Part shown: piece by piece, positions 17,075 to 26,886 of the stretch
Layout: every line of letters starts with the position of its first letter
Position numbering within the stretch: the first letter of the stretch is position 1
Source: Xanthobacteraceae bacterium
GTDB taxonomy: Bacteria > Pseudomonadota > Alphaproteobacteria > Rhizobiales > Xanthobacteraceae
DNA: 64,000 bases
Assembly (NCBI GenBank): GCA_019746355.1
Contig: JAIESC010000096.1
Coordinates: 12,447-76,446 of the forward strand
Direction of reading: 5' to 3'
Notes under the pieces: generated by a model
Told to the model about the DNA's origin: nothing
What the model saw: the letters and a program-made list of their open reading frames with translations, nothing else
The model's database searches: none
Program-made: the position numbers and the translations under genes

Positions 17075-18487
17075 ATGATGCTCGCTCAAAAAGCTGACGA
17101 TCTCCGGCGGCACGACCAAGCGGCAGGCGCGATCCTGCAGCGAGTGATTGCGACATTGGAGACGGCTGGGATCCGAACCTGCATTCTTCATGGATACCGG
17201 GCATTGCCTGACCACCCGCCGTCGGATGTCGATTGCGTTGTGTCGGCGGACACGAGCGATGTCGTTCGATTGCTGGACCGCCACCGGAACAGCATCGGTG
17301 CGCGGATTGTCCATCGTGATGGCTCGTATGTCGTTCTGGCCGCTCAAGCAGGGGATGGCTTGCCCATCTTTCTCTGCCTTGATCTGATGCGCGACTGCGC
17401 GGTCGAGGACCTGGTCCTGTATGCCGGAGATGAGGTCCTCGCGTCGCGACGGCGTTTTGGACAATTCTGGGTCCCCGCAGCCGCCGTTTCATTCACGGCA
17501 TATCTCGCCCGCTCGGTCTACAAAGGCCGGCTCGATCAGACGCGCATCGAGCAAATCGAGGACTTCTACAAGGAGAACCCGCGCGCGGCCGAAGCCGGGC
17601 TGACGCATTTCTGGAAGCCGGGCACGTCGAAGCATCTCGCGCGGGCCGCGGGCCGGGCCGAATGGGAGCGCGTTCGCGCCGATGCCGGAAGGCTGCGGCG
17701 AGACCTGATCCTGAACTGCTTGAGGCGCGCGCCCTTGAAATTCTTGCTGGGCCGGTTGCGCTCCACGATGCGGCGGACGTCGCGGCTGATCAGGCCGACC
17801 GGCATCGCCGTGGTGCTGCTTGGTCCCGATGGCGCCGGCAAATCATCCGCCATTGAAGCCCTCGGCGCCGTCCTCAAGAACGCATTCGTTCGGCAGGAGG
17901 TTCGCGGCTTCGCGCCAGCGCTGTCGCGGCTGTGGAACCGGGAGCCCCGCAACACCGCAGAGCCGCACGGGCTGCCGGTTCGCTCCTGGCCGCTCTCGCT
18001 GCTGCGTGCCGGCTATTGGGTTGCTTACAATTTATGGTCTCATCTGAGCCTGCACCTGGCGCGGGCGCGCTCGACGCTGGTGCTTTACGATCGGCACTTC
18101 ACCGACATTCTGATCGATCCGCGCCGCTATCGTTACGGCGGCCCGCGTTGGGCGTTGCGCTTGAACACCTGGCTCATGCCGCGATCCGATCTTGTCCTGC
18201 TGCTTGATGCTCCTGCGGAAACGCTGCAGGCGCGCAAGCAGGAAGTCCCTTTTGCCGAGACAGCACGCCAACGCGCGCTATATCGGGAGTTCGTCAGAGG
18301 TTTGAGAAACGGCCATGTCATTGATGCCGACCGTTCGCGCGAGCACGTGGCGGCGCAGGCCGCATCGATTATTCTCAACCGGCAGGCGGAACGCCATAGC
18401 CGGTCCTCGAACTCGTTTGGTCTTGTTTTAAGACGGCCCCTTGGCGGTCTGTTAACCTCATCACCGCCAGAAAAACCGCAAACGTAG
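17075..18487 (+). CDS. Nucleotidyltransferase-like domain fused to thymidylate-kinase-like P-loop kinase
   Basis: A 470-residue two-domain protein. Residues about 20-190 resemble a minimal nucleotidyltransferase domain, with LHGYRALPDHPPSDVDCVV near residue 38 matching the G-S-D-x-D pattern loosely. Residues about 240-440 form a thymidylate-kinase-like domain: P-loop GPDGAGKSS at 250-258 and YDRHFTDILIDPRRYRYGG near residue 340 (the DR motif). It is unlikely to be a housekeeping dTMP kinase, since it carries the extra domain and sits in a surface-product operon. It may phosphorylate or activate a sugar or lipid intermediate. The exact reaction is unknown. Confidence 0.75.
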   Translation: MMLAQKADDLRRHDQAAGAILQRVIATLETAGIRTCILHGYRALPDHPPSDVDCVVSADTSDVVRLLDRHRNSIGARIVHRDGSYVVLAAQAGDGLPIFLCLDLMRDCAVEDLVLYAGDEVLASRRRFGQFWVPAAAVSFTAYLARSVYKGRLDQTRIEQIEDFYKENPRAAEAGLTHFWKPGTSKHLARAAGRAEWERVRADAGRLRRDLILNCLRRAPLKFLLGRLRSTMRRTSRLIRPTGIAVVLLGPDGAGKSSAIEALGAVLKNAFVRQEVRGFAPALSRLWNREPRNTAEPHGLPVRSWPLSLLRAGYWVAYNLWSHLSLHLARARSTLVLYDRHFTDILIDPRRYRYGGPRWALRLNTWLMPRSDLVLLLDAPAETLQARKQEVPFAETARQRALYREFVRGLRNGHVIDADRSREHVAAQAASIILNRQAERHSRSSNSFGLVLRRPLGGLLTSSPPEKPQT

Positions 18488-18690
18488 ATGCCGCGCACCC
18501 AAACTCGTCCCGGCGCGGGCTCATAGCCCATTTCGTTCCGACGTAGCAGGACCTCTCTGCGGACTGAGACGGAGCCCGGCGTCGACTCCAGCGAGGAAAA
18601 ACTTTTTGAGCTTGGCCTGTGATGAACCCGCCGATCCGATGATCGCGACGATTTTCGCTCGGCGGCGGCGGCGCATATCGCCCGTGATGA

Positions 18691-19962
18691 TTATGGTGCA
18701 GCGATTAGAATTGCGCGAAAGTCGTTGACATTGGTTAGCGTTGGTCCGGTTATGACTTGGTCCTTCAGCGCTTCGAAGAAGCTGTGGCCATCATTGTTTG
18801 CCAGCATCTCCGCAGGACGCATACCAAGCGCTGCAGCCCGCTGCAATGTGCTGGGAGCGACAATTGCGCCGGCTATCTCTTCGGCGCCATCGACGCCATC
18901 CGTATCTGCCGCAATTCCCCAAATATTGGGCATCCCGCGCAGCGCGAGAGCGAGGGACAGCTGGAACTCGACGTTGCGACCGCCGCGTCCTCTTCCGCGG
19001 ACCGTCACCGTCGTCTCTCCCCCGGAAAGCAAGACACATGGTGCCGGCACAGGCTGCTGATAACGGACGACCTGTTGTGCGATGCCGGCCATGGCACGCG
19101 CAACCTCCCGTGCCTCTCCCTCGATCGCGTCGCCAAGGATCACGGGCAGGATGTTGCACCGCATGGCGACTTCGGCCGCGGCCAGCAATGAGGCCTGCGG
19201 CGTCGCGATGATGCGAGCGCCGGTATTTGCCAATCGGGGATCACCCGGCTTCGGCGTCTCTTCATGGCTTGCCTTGAGTTGCTCCAGCACTACCCTCGGC
19301 TTCGAGATGCCGTACTTGGCGAGAATCCGGAGTGCATCAGCGAACGTGGTGGGATCGGCAACAGTCGGGCCGGACGCGATCACGGCAGGGTCATCGCCCG
19401 GCACGTCCGAGATGACCAATGTGACAAGGCGTGCCGGATGAGCCGCCGCCGCCAAGCGTCCGCCTTTGATCGCAGAGATATGCTTGCGAACACAATTCAC
19501 CTCGTCGATGGAGGCGCCCGACGCCAGCAACGCCCGGTTCACAGCTTGCTTGTCCGCCAGCGTCAAGCCCTCGGCCGGCGCCACCAGCAAGGCCGAGCCG
19601 CCGCCCGAGATGAGAGCAACAACCAGATCGTCAGGTCCGAGGCCCTGCACCGCCTCCAGAATGCGGCGGGCCACTTTTTCACCTGCGGCGTCCGGCACGG
19701 GATGGGAAGCCTCCACGATCTCGATACGTCGGCATGGCACTCCATGGCCGTAGCTCGTGACGACCAGACCTGAAAGCTCCCCGTTCCAGCTTTGCTCGAA
19801 TGCTCGAGCCATCGCCGCCGACGCCTTGCCGGCCCCGACCACGACAGTTCGCCCGCGCGGGGGAGCAGGCAGGTTGCAGGGGATGGCCCTGGCCGGGTCC
19901 GCCGCCGCGATCGCGGAATCGAACATCCGGCGAAGCAGAGCTCGAGCTTCGTCGTCGCGCAT
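18691..19962 (-). CDS. Glycerate 2-kinase (MOFRL family, GckA/TtuD-type)
   Basis: A 423-residue class II glycerate kinase that makes 2-phosphoglycerate from glycerate and ATP. Family marks are RTVVVGAGKASAAMARAFE near residue 40, LISGGGSALLVAPAEGLTL near residue 115, and the C-terminal MOFRL domain with SGGETTVTVRGRGRGGRNVEFQL near residue 310. These proteins are sometimes labelled hydroxypyruvate reductase (TtuD). The ATG at 19962 has GAGAGGAAA upstream. It is the last gene of gcl-hyi-glxR-kinase, starting 88 bp after glxR, and completes glyoxylate assimilation. Confidence 0.9.
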   Translation of the reverse strand: MRDDEARALLRRMFDSAIAAADPARAIPCNLPAPPRGRTVVVGAGKASAAMARAFEQSWNGELSGLVVTSYGHGVPCRRIEIVEASHPVPDAAGEKVARRILEAVQGLGPDDLVVALISGGGSALLVAPAEGLTLADKQAVNRALLASGASIDEVNCVRKHISAIKGGRLAAAAHPARLVTLVISDVPGDDPAVIASGPTVADPTTFADALRILAKYGISKPRVVLEQLKASHEETPKPGDPRLANTGARIIATPQASLLAAAEVAMRCNILPVILGDAIEGEAREVARAMAGIAQQVVRYQQPVPAPCVLLSGGETTVTVRGRGRGGRNVEFQLSLALALRGMPNIWGIAADTDGVDGAEEIAGAIVAPSTLQRAAALGMRPAEMLANNDGHSFFEALKDQVITGPTLTNVNDFRAILIAAP

Positions 19963-20050
19963 GGCGCTGTTTCCTCTCTCACGCACCGGCACATACGGTC
20001 AGCAAGCGTCGGCGTTGGCGAGCATGGAGGTCAGGTTTTGCAGTGTGACG

Positions 20051-20944
20051 TCAGCTCCCGGCCTTGGCGCCGATCTCGTGGTTGGCCATGATTTCCAGCG
20101 CTCGCACCATGCCGGAGTGGTCCCACCGGGAGCCGCCGTGTGCTGAGCAGGCGTTGAAGAGCTCCTGTGCCGTCGCTGTGTTGGGCAGCGACAGGCCGAG
20201 CGCGCGAGCGCTGGACAGGGCGAGGTTCAGGTCTTTCTGGTGCAGCTCGATGCGGAAGCCGGGATCGAACGTGCGCTTGATCATGCGCTCGCCATGCAGC
20301 TCCAAGATGCGTGAGGTGGCAAGACCGCCCATCAGGGCTTGACGGACCCGGGCCGGGTCGGCGCCTGCCCGCGAGGCGAATAGCAGCGCCTCGGCTACGG
20401 CCTCGATGGTCAGAGCGACGATAATTTGGTTCGCCACCTTGCAGGTCTGGCCGTCCCCGTTGCCGCCGACCAGACTGATGTTCTTGCCAAGCGCCTCGAA
20501 GATCGGCCTCACCTTGTCGAACGCAGCCTGGCCGCCACCGCACATGATCGAGAGCGTAGCCTGCTTGGCGCCGACTTCGCCGCCGGAGACCGGTGCGTCG
20601 ATGTACTCGCAGCCCAGATCATTGACCCGCTGGGCGAACTCCTTGGTCGCAACCGGCGAGATCGAGCTCATGTCGACCACGATCTTGCCTTTGCTCAGTC
20701 CATCGGCGACGCCGCCCTCGCTGAACAGCACCTTCGCGACGTCTGGGGTATCAGGCACCATCACGATGATGATGTCGGCGCTCCGGGCAACCTCTTTGCC
20801 GTTCTTGCAGACCCTGCCGCGCGAAGCCAGGGATGCCGGAACGCTCGGCAGGCTGAACAGGCTGAGCTCGTGCCCTGCGTCGATGAGATGACTCGCCATG
20901 GGCGTGCCCATGATACCCAGACCGATGAAGCCGACCTTTGCCAT
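20051..20944 (-). CDS. glxR: Tartronate semialdehyde reductase (2-hydroxy-3-oxopropionate reductase)
   Basis: A 297-residue beta-hydroxyacid dehydrogenase that reduces tartronate semialdehyde to glycerate with NAD(P)H. The N-terminal KVGFIGLGIMGTPMASHL is the cofactor fold, YIDAPVSGGEVGAKQATLS near residue 120 is the substrate motif, and GDGQTCKVANQIIVALTIE near residue 166 carries the catalytic Lys. The ATG at 20944 has GAGAGGCAG upstream; a longer frame reaches 21016 but would add non-family sequence. It lies 31 bp after hyi. Confidence 0.92.
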   Translation of the reverse strand: MAKVGFIGLGIMGTPMASHLIDAGHELSLFSLPSVPASLASRGRVCKNGKEVARSADIIIVMVPDTPDVAKVLFSEGGVADGLSKGKIVVDMSSISPVATKEFAQRVNDLGCEYIDAPVSGGEVGAKQATLSIMCGGGQAAFDKVRPIFEALGKNISLVGGNGDGQTCKVANQIIVALTIEAVAEALLFASRAGADPARVRQALMGGLATSRILELHGERMIKRTFDPGFRIELHQKDLNLALSSARALGLSLPNTATAQELFNACSAHGGSRWDHSGMVRALEIMANHEIGAKAGS

Positions 20945-20975
20945 GATTGCTGCCTCTCGATGAATCGCTGCTTGA

Positions 20976-21761
20976 TCAGGAATTGGTGGCGGCACGCGCC
21001 AGCCATCCAAGTCCATCGACGGTTGTCGTCCTGGGCTTGTATTCGCAGCCTATCCAGCCGCCGTATCCCATCTCGTCGATGCGACGGAACAGGTAGTCGT
21101 AGTTGATCTCGCCGATGCCGGGCTCATTGCGGCCCGGGTTGCCCGCGAACTGGATGTGGGCGATCCGCGGGAGATGCTTTGCGATCGTAGCCGCCAGCTC
21201 TCCCTCCATGCGCTGCATGTGATAGATGTCGTACTGGAGCCAGAGGTTCTTCTCGCCGATCTCGTCGAACAGCGCCACGGTCTGGTCTGTGCGTGTGAGA
21301 TAGAAGCCCGGAATATCGAAGCTGTTGACCGCCTCGACGAGCAGCTTGATGCCTTCGCGGTCGAGCGCGCGGGCAGCAAAGCCAAGGTTGTCGACAAGCA
21401 CCCTGCGAACCGCGTCTGGCTTCGCCTCGGGCGGAGCGATGCCGACGAGGCAGTTGAGTTGCTTGCATTGCAGCGCCTTGGCGTACTCGATCGCACTACC
21501 GACGCCGTCCTTGAACTCGCCTTCCCGGCCGGGAATGCAGGCGACACCACGTTCGCCTTTGCTCCAATCGCCGGCCGGGAGATTGTGCAGAACCTGGACC
21601 AGCTTGTGCTCGGCCAAAGCCTCGGCGAGCGCGGCCTTGGGGTAGGGATACGGAAACAGGTATTCGACACCATGGAAGCCCGCCTTTGCAGCGGCGCCGA
21701 ACCGGTCGAGAAACTCAACCTCGTTGAACAGCATCGTCAGGTTGGCAGCGAACTTGGGCAT
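20976..21761 (-). CDS. hyi: Hydroxypyruvate isomerase
   Basis: A 261-residue xylose-isomerase-like TIM barrel that interconverts tartronate semialdehyde and hydroxypyruvate. Typical parts are MPKFAANLTMLFNEVEFLDRF at the start, GFHGVEYLFPYPY near residue 30, ILLVEAVNS-like IKLLVEAVNSFDIPGFYL near residue 145, LQYDIYHMQRMEG near residue 180 and GYGGWIGCEYKP near residue 240, which supply the metal and catalytic Glu residues. The ATG at 21761 has GAGG ten bases upstream. It sits 76 bp after gcl. Confidence 0.92.
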   Translation of the reverse strand: MPKFAANLTMLFNEVEFLDRFGAAAKAGFHGVEYLFPYPYPKAALAEALAEHKLVQVLHNLPAGDWSKGERGVACIPGREGEFKDGVGSAIEYAKALQCKQLNCLVGIAPPEAKPDAVRRVLVDNLGFAARALDREGIKLLVEAVNSFDIPGFYLTRTDQTVALFDEIGEKNLWLQYDIYHMQRMEGELAATIAKHLPRIAHIQFAGNPGRNEPGIGEINYDYLFRRIDEMGYGGWIGCEYKPRTTTVDGLGWLARAATNS

Positions 21762-21837
21762 GGCGATCCTCGTCATCTCCGTGCATTGTGTTCCCGCTTG
21801 TCGACGTCCGGCATGCAGGGCGGCGGCTCGCAGGCGC

Positions 21838-23613
21838 TCAATCAACAAGGGCAATCGCGGTCGGCGCATCCTCCGCAGACTTGGCGAGGTCCTCGAACTC
21901 GAAGATGTTGTCGATCTCGGTGCCCATCGCGATATTGGTCACGCGCTCGAGAATAATCTCGACAACCACCGGCACGCGATGTTCGCGCATCAGCTGCCTG
22001 GCCTTCTTGAATGCGTCCTGGATCTTGTCGGGGTCGGTGACGCGTAGTGCCTTGCAGCCCAAGCCCTCGGCGACCTTGATGTGATCGACGCCGACACTTC
22101 CCAGCTCGGGCGAGTTGATATTCTCGAAGGACAGTTGCACCGCGTAGTCCATCTGGAAGCTGCGCTGCGCCTGCCGGATCAGACCCAGGTAGGAGTTGTT
22201 CACGACAATCTGCAGGTAAGGCAGCTTGAACTGCGCGCCGACGGCCAGTTCCTCGACCATGAACTGGAAGTCGTAGTCGCCGGAAATGGCGACGATCTCG
22301 CGCTCCGGATCGGCCGCGCGGACACCCAACGCAGCCGGCACTGTCCACCCAAGCGGGCCAGCCTGGCCGCAATTGATCCAGTGCCGGGGCTTGTAGACGT
22401 GCAGGAACTGGGCGGCGGCAATCTGAGACAGGCCGATGGTCGAGACGTAACAGGTATCTCTGCCGAACGCCTTGTTCATCTCCTCGTAGACGCGTTGCGG
22501 CTTGATGGGAGTGTCGTCGAAGTGGGTCCGCCGCAGCATCGTCTTCTTGCGCTCACGGCAGTCTGCCACCCAAGCCCTGCGGTCCTTTAGCTTCTTCTCA
22601 GCGCGCAACTCCTTGGCAACTTCGACGAACAGCCCAAGCGCGGCGTGCGCGTCGGAGACGATCCCGAAATCCGGCATGAAAACCCGGCCGATCTGCGTCG
22701 GCTCGATGTCGACATGCACGAACTTGCGGCCTTTCGTATAAGTCTCGATCCCCCCGGTGTGGCGGTTGGCCCAGCGATTGCCGATGCCCAGCACGAAATC
22801 CGAGGCCAGCATCGTTGCGTTGCCATAACGGTGCGCGGTCTGAAGCCCAACCATGCCCACCATCAGCTTGTGATCGTCTGGGATTGCGCCCCAACCCATC
22901 AGAGTCGGCACCACCGGCACACCCGTGATTTCGGCGAACTCGACGAGAAGCTCCGACGCGTTGGAATTGATAATGCCGCCGCCGGCGACGATAAGCGGAC
23001 GCTCGGACTCGTTGAGCATCGACAGCGCCTTCTCGACCTGCGCCCGGCTTGCGCGCGGTTTGTAAATTGGCAGCGGCTCATAGGTGTCGATGTCGAACTC
23101 GATCTCAGCCATCTGCACATCGAATGGCAGGTCGATCAGCACGGGTCCGGGCCGGCCCGAGCGCATCAGATGGAACGCCTGCTGAAACACCCGAGGAACC
23201 AGCGCGGGCTCGCGCGCCATCACCGCCCACTTGGCGATCGGCTTGGCGATCTCGGCGATCTCCACCGCCTGGAAATCCTCCTTATAGAGGCGCGCTCGCG
23301 GTGCCTGGCCGGTGATGCAGAGTATGGGGATCGAATCCGCGGTGGCGGAGTAGATGCCTGTGATCATGTCTGTTCCGGCCGGACCCGATGTGCCGATGCA
23401 GACACCGATGTTGTTGGGGAACGCGCGGGTGTAGCCCTCGGCCATATGCGCGGCGCCTTCTACATGGCGCGCGAGAAAATGCTTGATCGAGTTGCGGGGC
23501 CTCAGTGCCGCATAGAGCGGATTGATCGCGGCTCCCGGCACGCCGAAGGCCGCCGTGACGCCCTCCTTCTCCATCACCAGAACCGCCGCCTGTGCGGCCG
23601 TCATGCGCGCCAT
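21838..23613 (-). CDS. gcl: Glyoxylate carboligase
   Basis: A 591-residue thiamine-diphosphate enzyme that condenses two glyoxylates to tartronate semialdehyde and CO2. The residue normally a catalytic Glu in this superfamily is Val51 ([17 protein letters not shown]), the known signature that separates Gcl from acetolactate synthase. The C-terminal ThDP/Mg motif is [18 protein letters not shown]16-NN. Length matches known Gcl. The ATG at 23613 has AGAGGACAGG upstream; the longer frame to 23694 was not chosen. It heads the glyoxylate operon and uses the glyoxylate released by AllA upstream. Confidence 0.95.
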   Translation of the reverse strand: MARMTAAQAAVLVMEKEGVTAAFGVPGAAINPLYAALRPRNSIKHFLARHVEGAAHMAEGYTRAFPNNIGVCIGTSGPAGTDMITGIYSATADSIPILCITGQAPRARLYKEDFQAVEIAEIAKPIAKWAVMAREPALVPRVFQQAFHLMRSGRPGPVLIDLPFDVQMAEIEFDIDTYEPLPIYKPRASRAQVEKALSMLNESERPLIVAGGGIINSNASELLVEFAEITGVPVVPTLMGWGAIPDDHKLMVGMVGLQTAHRYGNATMLASDFVLGIGNRWANRHTGGIETYTKGRKFVHVDIEPTQIGRVFMPDFGIVSDAHAALGLFVEVAKELRAEKKLKDRRAWVADCRERKKTMLRRTHFDDTPIKPQRVYEEMNKAFGRDTCYVSTIGLSQIAAAQFLHVYKPRHWINCGQAGPLGWTVPAALGVRAADPEREIVAISGDYDFQFMVEELAVGAQFKLPYLQIVVNNSYLGLIRQAQRSFQMDYAVQLSFENINSPELGSVGVDHIKVAEGLGCKALRVTDPDKIQDAFKKARQLMREHRVPVVVEIILERVTNIAMGTEIDNIFEFEDLAKSAEDAPTAIALVD

Positions 23614-24140
23614 GGCCTGTCCTCTGATCCCGTTGCTGGAGGACGGTCTACCGATCGTGCGCATGACGCGGAACGCCAGGCGCGGCAATACCAACTATTC
23701 CGTCCGGGAATGCACGATCGAGCATGCTTTTCCAAACGCACCTCCACCGATCACGGTTTGCGCTACATGCGTTCGTCGATGCCGACGGCACTGGCGACCA
23801 CGTCACCGCGCCGCGGCCATGAACTTGATCATCCGCCCCTCGTCACCTATGGCTTCGGCGGTTGCCGTGACCCGCAGCCTGCCGGCGTCGCTGGGACGTG
23901 CCGCACGTCGAGGTGGGTTCCGAGGGTCTGACGCCCAGGTGATCGGAGTGCCCGACGACGGTCAGAGCGGCAGTCTCGATGCCATTGATCATCACTGGCG
24001 TCGTCAGCGCTGCGGCCCGGTCCAACACGCGGCGCGTTGTGCTCGGAGCCGACGGCGATATCAGCCGTGCCCCGCTGCGCCCCGACAGGTGGACGCAAAA
24101 TCAGGGGATGGCCTGGAGCGATGCTCGCCGTACAATTTCT
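23614..24140. other. Gap between lysR and gcl, no clear gene
   Basis: About 530 bp that should carry the gcl promoter. Minus-strand frames at 23843-24098 have some protein-like segments (for example LTTPVMINGIETAALTVVGHSDHLGV), but they switch frame and have no recognised family, so they may be a decayed gene. No terminator hairpin with a T-run was found after lysR. Confidence 0.45.
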
Positions 24141-25052
24141 TCAGGGTAACGCCTGCTGCCACCACTCACCTGCGAAACGCCGCTGCAGGTAGGACGCGAA
24201 CGCGGAAACCTTGCTGGGCACGAACCGAGGCGACGGAAAGACGGCATTTATCTCCTGTTGCGGCAACACATGGTCGGTCATGATGCGCTTGACCTCGCCC
24301 GCCCGGACTGCCGCTGCGGTTGCGTAGTTGGGCACAATCGCGACACCGAGGCCAGCGCGCACGGCCGTGAGCAGAATCGAGAGATTGTTGGATTTGAGCT
24401 TCCCATTGACATGCACGGAGACATGCTCGCCTTGTGGCGTACACATGTGCCAGACGTCATCGCCTTGGACCGTGCTGTACACGAGGCATTGATGTGCAGC
24501 GAGATCTTCCGGCCGATCAGGCAGGCCGTGCTTCGACAGGTATGAGTCTGCGGCGACCATGACCCATGGATTGTTGCCAAGATAGCGGCAACCCAGAGCA
24601 CTGTCGGCCAGCTTGCCGAGCCGGAGCGCCATATCGAGGCCTTGCCCGACTACGTCGACATAATGGTCGTCGCAGCTCAGATCGACCTTCAGGACCGGGT
24701 GCAGCTCGAGAAAGCCTATCAGCATCGGAGCGATCACCTGCCGACCGAATGTCATGGAGGTGCCAATCCTGAGCGTTCCTTTGATCTCTCCCTGGCGCTG
24801 ACCGACGATGTTTTCGGCCGCCTCCAGCTCGCGCAGGACGATCTTGCAGCGCTCGAAATAGAGTGCGCCAATTTCGGTCAGGCTGATTCCGCGCGAGTTG
24901 CGGTTCAGCAGGCGTACGCCGAGCTGGCGCTCAATCGTCGACACATGCTTGGTGACGGTCGGCTGGGTCAGCCCGAGGTCGCTGGCAGCCTTGGAGAAGC
25001 TGCCAGTCTCGACGACGCGAACGAACAGCTGAAACGTCGTGAAGCGATCCAT
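24141..25052 (-). CDS. LysR-family transcriptional regulator (CrgA-like)
   Basis: A 303-residue LysR regulator. The winged helix-turn-helix covers residues 1-60 (FVRVVETGSFSKAASDLGLTQPTVTKHVSTIERQLGVRLL), and the effector domain follows from about residue 90 (IKGTLRIGTSMTFGRQVIAPML). It lies between the ureidoglycine/ureidoglycolate genes and gcl on the same strand, so it is a good candidate regulator of the glyoxylate genes, with an intermediate such as glyoxylate or allantoin as effector; that is inference. Confidence 0.9.
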   Translation of the reverse strand: MDRFTTFQLFVRVVETGSFSKAASDLGLTQPTVTKHVSTIERQLGVRLLNRNSRGISLTEIGALYFERCKIVLRELEAAENIVGQRQGEIKGTLRIGTSMTFGRQVIAPMLIGFLELHPVLKVDLSCDDHYVDVVGQGLDMALRLGKLADSALGCRYLGNNPWVMVAADSYLSKHGLPDRPEDLAAHQCLVYSTVQGDDVWHMCTPQGEHVSVHVNGKLKSNNLSILLTAVRAGLGVAIVPNYATAAAVRAGEVKRIMTDHVLPQQEINAVFPSPRFVPSKVSAFASYLQRRFAGEWWQQALP

Positions 25053-25519
25053 AGGCTTGGTCCGGCCTCAGCCACCTCTCGCTGCTTCTTGGTGAGCTTC
25101 GTCGGGTGTTCGATGACAATTGAACTTCTGACACGCAAGCCGCCGCCCGAATATGGCGGTAGGCATAGGTCGCGCGCACGATGTCCGTGGCGACCTCAAG
25201 TGCATTGATGACGTTCGACGGCGCGCAGCACGAGCGGACCGGCCCTTGGCCTCCACCTCGGGATACGAGCAGCCGTTGAGTGCCGTGACCTCCAGTAGAA
25301 AAGCCAGGGCCAATCGCAAGGTCCGGTTTGTGATCTGGCCAGGGACGACCTCGACGTTCTGCATGACCTGCCCACGGGATGCGGGCGGTTCCTTGCCGAG
25401 CTCCAGTGAATATCCAGCCGTCATTTTTCTGGTCCCTTTTGTTGCTTTACGGCCCAATTGAACGACGCACCAGAGAGACTGGTCACGGCTTGTCGAACCT
25501 TGCGGCCAGGGACCGTTTA
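25053..25519. other. Gap between allE-type gene and lysR, possible decayed ORF
   Basis: About 470 bp. A minus-strand frame reads MTAGYSLELGKEPPASRG... and then TLRLALAFLLEVTALNGCSYPEVEA; in a neighbouring frame NALEVATDIVRATYAYRHI looks protein-like. The good stretches lie in different frames, which suggests a frameshifted remnant of one small gene. No family is recognised and no RNA structure stands out. Confidence 0.35.
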
Positions 25520-26356
25520 CTACGCCTGGTGTCGCATCTGAAGCTGGGCGTGCCGATTGACGTCCTTGTAGAGCAGGTACCGGAAGCGGCCCGGTCCGCC
25601 CGCGTAGCAGGCTTGCGGGCAGAAGGCTCTCAGCCACATGAAGTCCCCGCCTTCAACCTCGACCCAGTCCTTGTTCAACCGATAGACTGCCTTGCCTTCG
25701 AGCACGTAGAGACCATGTTCCATCACGTGCGTTTCCTCGAATGGGATCACGCCGCCGGGCTCCAGCGTCACGATGGTCATGTGCATGTCGTGTCGCAGGT
25801 CCTTGGGATCGACGAACCGCGTCGTCGCCCACCGCCCCTCGGTGCCCGGCATCGGCTCCGGCCTGATGGTCCTCTCGTTGGTGACCAGCACCGGCGGCGC
25901 CGAAAGCCCGGCCACGGGCTCGTATTGCTTTCTGATCCAATGGAAGCGCGCGGTCTCGGCCCGCGCGTTGCGCAGCGACCAGTTGCTGGAGGGCGGCACA
26001 TAGGCGAAGCCGCCGGGCTCCAAGGTATGCTTGGTCCCACCGACGGTCAGCTCGATCTGGCCTTCTGCAACGAAGATCGCGCCCTCGGCGCGCGGATCGG
26101 GTTCCGGATTGTCGCTGCCGCCTCGCGGACCGACCTCCATGATGTATTGAGAGAACGTCTCGACGAATCCAGACATCGGGCGGGCGATGATCCAGGCTCT
26201 GGTCTCCTCCCAGTGCGGCAGGTAGCTCGTCACAATGTCGCGCATCACGCCCCTGGGAATGACGGCGTAGGCCTCGGTGAATACCGCGCGGCCGGTCAAC
26301 AGCTCGGTTTGAGCCGGATGGCCGCCATGGGGTGCGAAGTAGTGACGTGCGCTCAT
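25520..26356 (-). CDS. allE: (S)-ureidoglycine aminohydrolase
   Basis: A 278-residue double-cupin (bicupin) enzyme that releases ammonia from (S)-ureidoglycine to give (S)-ureidoglycolate in the allantoin pathway. The C-terminal cupin holds the Mn site in GGVIPFEETHVMEHGLYVLEGKAVYRL near residue 195 (E, H, H and a later Q/C-terminal ligand); the N-terminal cupin is AEGQIELTVGGTKHTLEPGGFAYVP. The ATG at 26356 follows AGGAGAAG. It begins 17 bp after the ureidoglycolate lyase gene, giving a puuD-allA-allE operon. Confidence 0.92.
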   Translation of the reverse strand: MSARHYFAPHGGHPAQTELLTGRAVFTEAYAVIPRGVMRDIVTSYLPHWEETRAWIIARPMSGFVETFSQYIMEVGPRGGSDNPEPDPRAEGAIFVAEGQIELTVGGTKHTLEPGGFAYVPPSSNWSLRNARAETARFHWIRKQYEPVAGLSAPPVLVTNERTIRPEPMPGTEGRWATTRFVDPKDLRHDMHMTIVTLEPGGVIPFEETHVMEHGLYVLEGKAVYRLNKDWVEVEGGDFMWLRAFCPQACYAGGPGRFRYLLYKDVNRHAQLQMRHQA

Positions 26357-26373
26357 GATTCTTCTCCTGCTGT

Positions 26374-26886
26374 TCAATGATCCGACGCAAGCTGCAGCGC
26401 GCGCGTCGCGTCGAGCCAGACTTCCTCGAGATTGCTTCCAGGTCCTGCTCGATCGACGACGATGAAGCGCTCGTTGCTCTTCAGGACGAGCAGCGGGTGA
26501 TGCCAGATGTTCCTGGCGTAATTGACACCCTGCCGTCCGGTGGCGCGAAAGGCGCGGTACGTCCTCCATTGGTGCGGGTTCTCGCAAACGAGAACGAGCC
26601 AAGGAGCGTCCTGAAGCGGATAGAAGAGCTGGCTGCCGAGGGGATGGCGCTCCATCATCTCTATAGCAATTGGCCCGGATCTCGCCCTGGCCAAAAACAG
26701 CGATACGTTGAGCCGCCCTCCTTCAGCAGCGACATCGATCTCGGCCAGACCGTTGAAGCGCTCGGCAAAGCCCTGATTGATGTCGACACGCTCGGCACCC
26801 TGCGTCTCGATGACGTCGCCGAAGGCAGCAAAGCCGGCCTTGGTCAATGGCTCAATAGCGATCGATCGCATCAGATCAGAGCTCAT
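26374..26886 (-). CDS. allA: Ureidoglycolate lyase
   Basis: A 170-residue AllA-family enzyme that splits ureidoglycolate to glyoxylate and urea. Recognisable parts are IEPLTKAGFAAFGDVIET at the N-terminus, MMERHPLGSQLFYPLQDAPWLVLVCE near residue 65 and NYARNIWHHPLLVLKSNERFIVVDR near residue 110. The start at 26886 overlaps the puuD stop (ATGA), so translation is coupled. A second Met five residues in (MRSIAIEP) is also possible. The glyoxylate made here feeds Gcl downstream. Confidence 0.92.
   Translation of the reverse strand: MSSDLMRSIAIEPLTKAGFAAFGDVIETQGAERVDINQGFAERFNGLAEIDVAAEGGRLNVSLFLARARSGPIAIEMMERHPLGSQLFYPLQDAPWLVLVCENPHQWRTYRAFRATGRQGVNYARNIWHHPLLVLKSNERFIVVDRAGPGSNLEEVWLDATRALQLASDH

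Noticed and set aside
17075..18487. Housekeeping thymidylate kinase
   Set aside because: The protein is twice the usual length, has an added N-terminal domain and sits in an envelope-type operon.
21838..23613. Acetolactate synthase as the identity of the ThDP enzyme
   Set aside because: Val51 replaces the catalytic Glu and the neighbours are hyi, glxR and glycerate kinase, which define glyoxylate carboligase.
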